Assembly: GCF_050624435.1 (NCBI RefSeq)
Contig: NC_134541.1
Coordinates: forward strand, 6,772,983 to 6,836,982
Reading direction: 5' to 3'
DNA from: Tenrec ecaudatus
Taxonomy: Eukaryota > Chordata > Mammalia > Afrosoricida > Tenrecidae
Length of the DNA: 64,000 bases
Numbering within the stretch: the stretch's first letter is position 1; each line of letters begins with the position of its first letter. The notes beneath the pieces were generated by a model, which was not told the DNA's origin, did not search any database, and worked only from the letters and a program-made list of their open reading frames with translations. This document shows positions 24,101-33,100 of the stretch, piece by piece. The translations under genes and the position numbers were made by a program.

Positions 24101-27100
24101 CTGCTTCCTGAAAGATCCCAGTCTCAAAACCCCACCAGTTCTGGCCGCCCGGGCTCCTGGGAGTCAGAACAAACCATGGAGGAGATGGAGACTTTCTCCT
24201 GGAAGCCAGCGGCTCTGAAAGAGTGCCGGTGCAGGGCCCTCTCACCTCTCACAATCTCACCGTCTCCGGGACAGCTCAAAGCAGCGGTACTAGCAGCAGC
24301 CTGACCTGCGAGCCTCCTGGTCTCCCACCAAGATCCAGGCCACAGACAGCCCCCCGCCCTTAACTCCATCTCCCCATCCACTTGGTGTTGGGTTTTGAGG
24401 TACAACCCGGGCAGAGCCCTTCAGGCACGGACGGTGCGGTCCCTGCGAGGTGTGCTTGCTACAGGAGACAAACCGAACGCTGCTGAATAAACGACACAGA
24501 GGCAATCCCAAGTGCACCGTCCTATGTAAAGCTACTCCACATGGATTCTAAATCCTGATGGTTTTACCCATCCCTGTCCCAAACAGCCCTGTCACAGACG
24601 CCCGAGTTTACAAGTGAAAACAGCCCGGGCGCACTCAGATCCAGACCACCAGCCACACTAGCATTTGGGGTCCAGCAGAAGCTGTGGCAGCCACCCACAG
24701 TCACCGGCACTCCCCACAAGTGAGCTGACAGTGCACATGGACCAAGGGAGAGTGCAGGAAGCGGGGTTCCACACCCCAATTCAGCCTGGTGGGGAAAGAC
24801 TCGGTCACAGCTCCGCTGTAGAAGCAGACTCATAAAAAAGATCAGACTTAGTGGGCTGATGGAGACTTGTGAGACCCCCGAACTAGGGCCCATTAGCAGC
24901 CTACAAGCCCAGAGCTGAGCCCACTTCCAGGGACCCACTTTCAGCTAAACAGCAGACAAGTTGCAGAGTGCACACTAAGGGCAGGGAGGAGTGTGTGTCT
25001 CAGTCAGGGCATGAGGTCACATGGCAGCCAGTGCCCCAACCCAGCCGGAAGCTAGGAAGCAGGGCGAACGGGAATGGGGAGGCCAGGGAGGAAGTGGGAA
25101 GAGGACGGACCCAGGTGACTGCAACCTGGTTGCAAGTACATGGGAGATAAACTCGCTCTTTAACAAGGGTGCGCAGGTACACAAAGCCAGGGTCCCACGA
25201 TCATGCGAGCAGGGCAAAAGGTGTCCAGGGACTCAGGAAGCACTGAGTCTCAGGGGCGCAAGGACCCCCGGCCACAGCATGGGGCAAGAGAATGCACACT
25301 TGGCCCTGAAGAGCCGCAGGAGGAAGAGCCCCTGAAGGGTGTCTGCGGGCAGGTGACATGTGGGGATGGGCATTTCAGAAAGACCGCAGGCCATTTAAAT
25401 GCCAACCTGAGGGAGGGACCCCACATCACCCACACCCATCTCCTCAGCTACCAAGCCACACCGACAAGACAAGCGTTGAAAAGTGTTAGGGGCTCACCGT
25501 GTGGCAGACTTCGGCCTTGATCTCCTTCAGGGCTCGCTCCGAGAAGACACAGCCACAGCTACGCAAGAAGCAAAACCTGCAGAGAATCCCACAAGGAAGG
25601 CAGGTTCAGGGCGAGGCGAGACCCAACTCAGACCGCCACCCACCTGACCACTTCACTCAGAGGCCAGACCCAGGGTTAAGAATCGTTACACCAGGTGCCA
25701 TTAAAGGAGAGAAAAGCACGTAAAGAAATAATAAAAGCATGTAAACAATAAAACATGTGAAATAAAGAAATAACAAAAGCACATAAAATAAAGCGGTCTG
25801 ACTTCCCAGGGAGAACAGGAGGCCAGGCTCGCGCACGCGGGGAGAAGTGCCTAACCAGCAAGAGAAGCAGGGGACGGCAAAGCCACAATGGGAGCAAGTG
25901 GCTACAGCTAGCCCCTGGTCAAGCCCCCGGAGCTAAGCCTGTCTGCCAAGTTCCTCTCTGGGGGCAAACCATGGTTTTCGACAGGAAGTGGAGCAGGTCA
26001 AGGAGCGTGAGGCTGGTTTCCCAGAATGGTTCCTGCTTGACCCTGTGCTGCCTGCATGGTTCAGAGTTAGAGCCCGGCAGAGGAGTGGTCTTTAAAACAT
26101 AGGCCCTTGGCCTCAGATCCCAGTCAACCCGCTATGTTGTCACGCCCTGGATGGCATGGCGTGGTCAGCCACAGGGCCTGGCATGAGAGGAGGTGCCCCC
26201 ACACCCTTGGTTAAATCAATGCAGAGAGTCAAGTGCTCGGCTGCTAACCACAAGGTTGGCCGTCCAAGCCTGCCAGCTGCTGTTCGGGAGAAAGCGGCGG
26301 CAGTCAGCTTCTGTAAAGATCACAGGGTCACTGAGTGAGGGCGAGCACCACAGCAACTGGGTCAAACAACTCCCACAAACGTGTCAGAAGGCTAAGATTA
26401 AAGATGGTGTTTTACAGCCAATAAGCGCTCTCACTACTTGCTCTTCCCTGCCTTCCAGAGGGCGGGCGACCCAGACCACCAGCCGTCACCTACGTTTCCG
26501 AGTCACACCGAAGGTACTGGTCTGAGTGTGACTGAAGGAGCCTGGAGCCCGGGGTCCTCGGACACCCTTCCAGCCTGGAACTGAACTCTCGCCACGTTTA
26601 GCTCTATGTTCAGTCAAGCAACTGACAGGCCTAGAAGGTAGGTGCCACCAGGTGGTGCATGCCTCAGAACAGCGTGGCACAAAATGGAAAGGGCAGTCTC
26701 TGCCCAGGTTTGGCTCAGAGGGCACACAAGGAGCGGAAAGAAGAACGGAAATGGGGTGAGGTTACGTTGGGGGGACCGCAATCAACGTCGCAGAGCAGGG
26801 AGGAACTGCACAGAAAGCCAGCTGGCCCCATAAACCATCGCCCCGATCCCAGCGAATCTGTGTGTGCTCTTAGTTTGCGTGGCAGGAGGGCTGGCGGGGA
26901 GGCTGCTTTCAGGAACCATCGAGGGGTTTGGATTCACAGCGACCTCGTGGGCAACCGAGCAGAGCACGGCCCAGACCCTCCACGATTACGACAGAGCCTA
27001 GGACGGCATTCTACCTTCTTGGGGGGGGGGGGGTCCCCTGTCTCTCTGAGTGAGCGGCACATGTCCAATTGTCACTCCACTGTTTACAGGAGAACCAATC

Positions 27101-30100
27101 TTTTTGGATCTGTTCCATAAACCACCATGGGAGAATGCCAGGCCTGGCTGGGCACCAAGGCCAAGCCCCTCAGCCATACCTCCTCGAACAGGGCTTCCTG
27201 CCACGTGATGTCCAGCAGTTCTGAGGAGGGGGTTAGTTAGGTGGGAACCACCCGTCCTTTGCTTGCTTTCTCGTAGGAAAACGTGCCAGTCCCCAGGCTC
27301 CTCACTTCACTCTCCAGGACAGAGGCCATGGAAACCAGAGTGGAGCGGGTTCAGAGTCCCATGACCAAGGGCTTCTATGTCCTTGAACCCAGCACCATCT
27401 GCTCCGAGGGACTGACAGGACTGTGCACTGTGCAGATGCTGAGCCACTTCTCAAGCGCTAAGGCCCCGGCTGCGTCCCCAGCCCCGCCCGGGACTGACCT
27501 GTGCCGGCCATTCATCTCCAAGCCCACCACAGGGCAGATGAAGCGCGCCCGCTGGAGGTCATCGTGCTTGTCCCCTTTGGTGCTGCCCTTGTCCCCTTCC
27601 CAGGCAGGGTTATCAGAAAGCTTCAGTTCAGTCACATTCTGTGGAAAAGCATCAACATGACAAAGGGACTTCCTGAGTCAACAGACATACGTCTCACCGG
27701 GTTCCTTCCTAGTTTGCTCCGGTCACCAACTGATGACCACACATGACACAACCACGACTCTCAAAGTCTAGTCGATAGTGTTTTCCAAATCAACACCTCC
27801 AGCAGCTGGCTTTAAAGAATGCCTCCCGATACTGATACAGCATGCCAGAAAGCTTTGCAGCAATTTCACACCTGTTAAATTCCGGCACCTGTACCCTGCC
27901 GACAGTGCAGGGCTAGGAACTTCTCACCTGAGACTAAAGGGACCCGCAAAAGGAGCCCACCTTCCCGTCCCAGCACTCTGGGCTCGGGCCTCAGTGCAGA
28001 GAACACGGCGGTTCTAGACACACCTCGCGCAGGGCCATGCTATGAGCGTTCCCGGCCCTCCAGCCTTACCTTAATGCTCCTGATGTGAGAGGCTGCCTTC
28101 AGGGGCTTCTCGGAAGACTTGTCCAGCAGGAACTCAATGACAGCATCCTTATTGTACAGTCTGCAACAATAAGCACGCCAACAGGCTTCAAAGAACTAAA
28201 CCAGAAGAGGAGCAGCAAGCAAGAACTGATGGGTGCAGGGCCGAGGACCATCCAAAGTCACATGTTTGGTGGCAGAAAGGCCTGGCTTCGGAGACGTTGT
28301 CAGGGTGGGAAAGGAGAATGGTCCAGCCTGTGGAGGGCTGGGTGGTTCCCCAGAAAGTTGAACACAGGGCTCCCATGAAACTCACCTCACTACCATCAGC
28401 CGGCTCCAACTCATTGCCACCCCAAGGGCAGAGCAGAGCTGGCCCGTGAGTTCAAAGCCTCATCTTTCTCCTGAGGAGCAGCCGGTGGATGTGAGCTATT
28501 GACCTTGAGGTTAGCAGCCCAACGAGTAACCCACTGTGCCGCCAGGTCTCCCTGGACCTGTCACAGCCCTAGGCAGAGAGCCAGGAGGAGGGAAAGCAGG
28601 AGTGCTCACTGCAGCACGATGCACAGGGTCCAAAATGTGGACACAGTAGAGCTTCCACTGACAGACGTGCGGGAAACACAATGTGGGCTACACACATGGT
28701 TGGGGGTGGAGAGTGGGGACCTACTTCAAAAAGTGCTCAGGAACATTCCATCTTTCCAACAACCATGGGGGCCCCCCCTCACACAATGGTGCATTCTCAC
28801 TGCCTACCAGTTGATCCTGACTCATAACAACTTGATACAAGGTGAAGAACATTGGCCTTGCGGGGTTCCGAGCCTGTCAATCTTTATGGGAGGAGGCAGC
28901 CTCATCTTCCCCGAGGAGGGGCTGGTGGTTTTGAACAGCTGACTTTGCAGGTGGCAGCCCAACACATGGCCCACTCCCCTCTGGTAGAGAGACCATTCCA
29001 CATGGGTGAACCTTAACATGCTGCTGAGAGAAACTGGTTCATCATCAGGAAGCCAAATACTCGTATGATCACATTCACACAAAGCCAGCAACCCCCCAGT
29101 TTAGTAACAGTTATGGGGGCGCAGGGAAAGGGGAAGGTCTCACTTTGGGGTAGTGTGGGTTTTATGTCAATATTTTGTGGAAAGATAATAAGACTGCTGG
29201 TGAAACATGAAGAATGCAGCCAATGCCATGAATTGTAAATGTAGAAATGGTTGTGCTGGTGAGTGTGTTGCTGAGTGTTCTTTACACACACACACTCGAG
29301 GCGGATATAAATTTAAAGCTACCAACGGACAGCCTAAGAGATTGATGTGACCTGTACACACACTCTCTCTCTCTCTCTCTCTCTCTCTCTGCGGATATAA
29401 ATTTAAAGCTACAAACGGACAGCCTAAGGGATGGATGTGACCTGAACAAGGGTTTACAGACCAGGAGAGTGTAGAAAAAGAGTGTTTGGAAACGGATTGT
29501 GGTAGCAATTGTACACTTCTGCTTGATGTGACTGAACTATGGAATGATACACATACTAAAAAATATATATAAAAAATAAAACCAACAAAAAAATTGGGAG
29601 AGATTTCTCGTAAAGGCACACACGCTTTCAACCTTTCTTGAAGAACAGAACAAAAGCAGACCAGAGCAGCCCAGAAACCCTGGGCCCATGCCCAGGAGCA
29701 ACGAGGGCTGCGCGGAGCAGTGAAGATGGGGCACACCACTCTACTGCTGCCGCTGTGGCTCCTGGGCCCCGGCACGCAGGTGCATTATCAGCTGCGTCCC
29801 AGCTGCCCTAAGTTTCCAAGCTGGGGCTGGGACCTGCCAGACTCCCTCGGAGGGCACAGGTGCTGAGATAGGGATTTGTGCGGGATCACTGACACTGGAC
29901 AGGTCAAAAACAACATTTCAAACCCGCGAAAAAAGTGATCTTACAGCACTTAACTGACACTTTCCCGCTGATTAAAGGAGCCATACCTGCCAAGTTCACA
30001 GGCAACTATCGGTCGCCTCAAGATTTCTTGACTGAGAGCGCAGTAGTTCCACTGGGCCACCAATTCTGCATCTTTGTCAACCTAAGCAAGGAAACAAAAC

Positions 30101-33100
30101 AGGCTGTTTAGTGCATCCCCACCCTGGCAGGCACATGGGCCAGAGGTTTAAGTATACTGCTGTTTATTGTATGTCAGATATAGGCAGTTTACAACATGGC
30201 ATACACAAACAGTTTACACTGAATCACTAACTCGCTTTTGTATGCAATAGGTAAATATCAATCTTTGTTATTTAATGGGAAATTTGGGAGGCTGGAGGGA
30301 AAACACAGAGCTGACAAGGGGGCACCCAAAGAAAAGACCCTCCTGCCAGCCCTTGGTTCAGATTCACACAGAATGGCCCCACAGGTCTCCAAGGCTGGAA
30401 ACCTTCATAGGCTCCATCTCTCTCCCTTGGAGCAGCTGCTGGGTTTGAAATGCAGACTCTGCAATTTGCATCCAAACACTAAACCACCAGACCTCCTCTT
30501 AGCTTGGCATGTTCAAAACTCACTGCCATCGAGTGGACGCTGACTCGTAGTCACACTACAGGACAGAACAGACGCCTGTGGCTTCTGAGACCGTAAATCC
30601 GTATGGGAGTGGAAACTTCATCGTTCTCTGCAGAGCAGGCTGGTGGTTTTGAACTGCTGACCTCCCAGTTAGCAGCCCAACTAGCAACTACTATGTCTTT
30701 GGCATACGAGACCATATAATTCTTTATAAGACCATCAATTGAACAAAACTACCGTAAACGCTGTTCACTAGGGGCCGTATGCAACTTACCCACAAAGTGA
30801 AAATTCAGACATAGTCCTCAAAAGGAGCCCTGGTGGGCCCATGGGTTGTACACTGGGCTACTAACTGCAAGGTCAGCGTTTGAAACCACCAATCCACTCC
30901 TCATGGGAGAAAGATGGGGCTTTCTACTCTCACATAAAGATCTAAGAGTCTTGTAAACCACAGCGGCAGTTCCAGTGTGTTCTTCATAGGGTAGCCATGA
31001 GTCAGAATTGACTTGAGGGGAGTGAGTTTTGAGTTTACAGCCCCCAAAAGACATTTTCACCAAAATAAAATTTCATGTCCCACTCTTTCCCACTCTCACA
31101 CCCCCAGACCTCAGGAATATGAGGGCAGTGACAAATAAGGAAAAATATCCTTTCATTCACTGTGATACCTGCTCAGTTTTTTCCGTGTGCGCCTGACCAG
31201 GTGCTAAGCAGTTTCTGCAATGCTGCCATTGCGAGCTCCATACAAAGCCTGAGATCAGTGCTGGTACTTTTGCAGATGTGGCCCTGGAGTCACCAAGAGG
31301 CTAGCTTGCTTCTCAGGGTCACACAGCAGACAATTAAAGGGGAAGAACCAGCAGCTCTACAGGAGAGTCTACTCTAGAAAGCCCTACAGGGTCGTCCTCC
31401 GCTGTCACAATGGGTGGCTCTGACTCAGAACGGCATCAATAATTCCGTTCAATATTAGTTACACGGCAGACACAGAGAAGGGGCAGCAGAAGTCCTTGTC
31501 CATACAAGTCATTGTTCACAGGTTTGGGCTCACAGTGACACTGTGCACTAGTAACAAAATGAAACACCGTCTGGTCTTACACCATCCTCACAATTGTTTC
31601 ATTTGAGCCCATTGCTGCACCCACTGTGTCAATCTGTCTTGTCCAGGGTCTTCCTGAACTTTTTCGCTGCCCCTCTGTTTTACCAAGCACAGGCAGAAAG
31701 ACAAGAACAAAGATGTACTGAGACAAGCAATATGAAGTAAAGCCGTGGCAGGGGATGCAGAGGATACCGAGAGGACACATGAGTGAAGCACTGAATGAAG
31801 GGCAGGCCTGTATGGATGGTACAAGAAGTCACTGGAGTACTTTGAGTACGGGAAGGATGTGAGGGGGATTCCCTTTTTAAAAGCCCCCCCCCCTCCGTCT
31901 GCTTAGGCCAGAGTACATGTGCCACCCACATGGGTCAGGTGCTGGGTATTTCACCAACTTTCCAGTATTAAAAAGCAGTCGCCAGTGCTAACTTTGGGGC
32001 CCCAAAGAACTAGCAGGGAATCCTGGCTCCATCTCCTAAAAGCTGTGTGAGGTTAATCATAACATCAATGTGGGGAGCCCTGGTGGCTCAGTGGCTACGC
32101 GTGGCGATCTGAACCCACCACACCCTGCACAGAAGGTCAGTGTGGCCACCTGCTCCTGTAAAGACTGGCAGCTCCGGGAATTCGGAGAGGTGGTTCGATT
32201 CTGTCTTTCAGGGTCTCTCTGCGTCACAACTGACTCGAAGGCAACAGGTTGAGCTTGGTCTGGACTTAATTTCCCTGCAGTAACATGGAAATGATTATAC
32301 ACAATAATCTATTCAGTTTCTTGGGAGGATGAAGCACTGTCCACTCATTCATCTATCCAACGTATGAAGAGGCTTAGAAAAGTTCCATTATTTTTAAATT
32401 CCAATATCCACACACTTTTTGAAGCCAACTCTCCCTATTCCCCTTCCTATTTACTGAGCCAAAGAACAGGCTACTTGTGGAGAATGAAGGGCTGCCACTG
32501 TTATCAAGAGTCACAGCGTGTCTCAGATTCAAAGTCACTGCCATCCAGCGGATGGCCACGCCAAGCGATCCTGTAGGACAAGGAAGAACTGCTCCTGGGA
32601 GTTTGAGGCCCTAAATCTTTATGGGAGAGTAGAAACCCCCATCTTTCTCCCTGGGAGAACCTGGTGGTTTTGAACTGCTGACCTTGCAGTTAGCAGTCCA
32701 ATGGGTGAGCAGTATGCACCAAGGTTCCTCACCCATTGCTTTTGAAACCTAACTCACTGCCACTGAGTCAAGGCTGACTCACAGCGACCCCTGGTAGGTT
32801 TCCCAGGCTGTGACTGTTGACGGGAATAGAAAGCCCAGTCTTTCTCCCTTGGAGCTGCTGGTGGTTCAAACTGCTGACCATGCAGATCACAGCCCAACAC
32901 GGAACCAATATACTACCAGGACTCCACACCCACTGCCTAGTGGGGGACAAAAATCAAATCCAATGGCAGCCACTGGATTTCAACACACAGGGACGGAATA
33001 AAGCCAGATGTTAATGGGCCACGAATGCGGTGTACAGGGTTGCGTAAGAGACTTTATCAGAGAATGTCAGAACTTCATGGAGGGAGCGGGCTTAAGGAGA

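Larger units (their letters stand above)
4547..25497 (-). other. RTF2 intron 5 (21 kb), host of GCNT7
   Basis: The largest intron in the window. Besides GCNT7 it carries SINEs near 5.5, 8.3, 9.8, 12.9, 13.1, 14.0, 14.8, 19.0, 19.9 and 24.1 kb, a reversed RTE fragment near 8.74-9.09 kb, a short palindromic mariner-type element at 19.2 kb, a palindromic element at 21.5 kb, and a LINE remnant at 24.8 kb. I see no further coding exons in 4.6-11.6 or 17.7-25.4 kb. Confidence 0.7.
28161..29986 (-). other. RTF2 intron 2
   Basis: Two reversed SINE copies (28.38-28.56 and 28.78-28.99 kb), then an AT-rich repeat-derived block at 29.1-29.6 kb with a duplicated segment around a (CT)n tract. No exon seen. 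Confidence 0.7.

Noticed and set aside
29167-29775. Minus-strand frame of 202 codons
   Set aside because: Crosses the (CT)n tract and the duplicated AT-rich repeat; repetitive ERERER-type translation shows it is not a gene.
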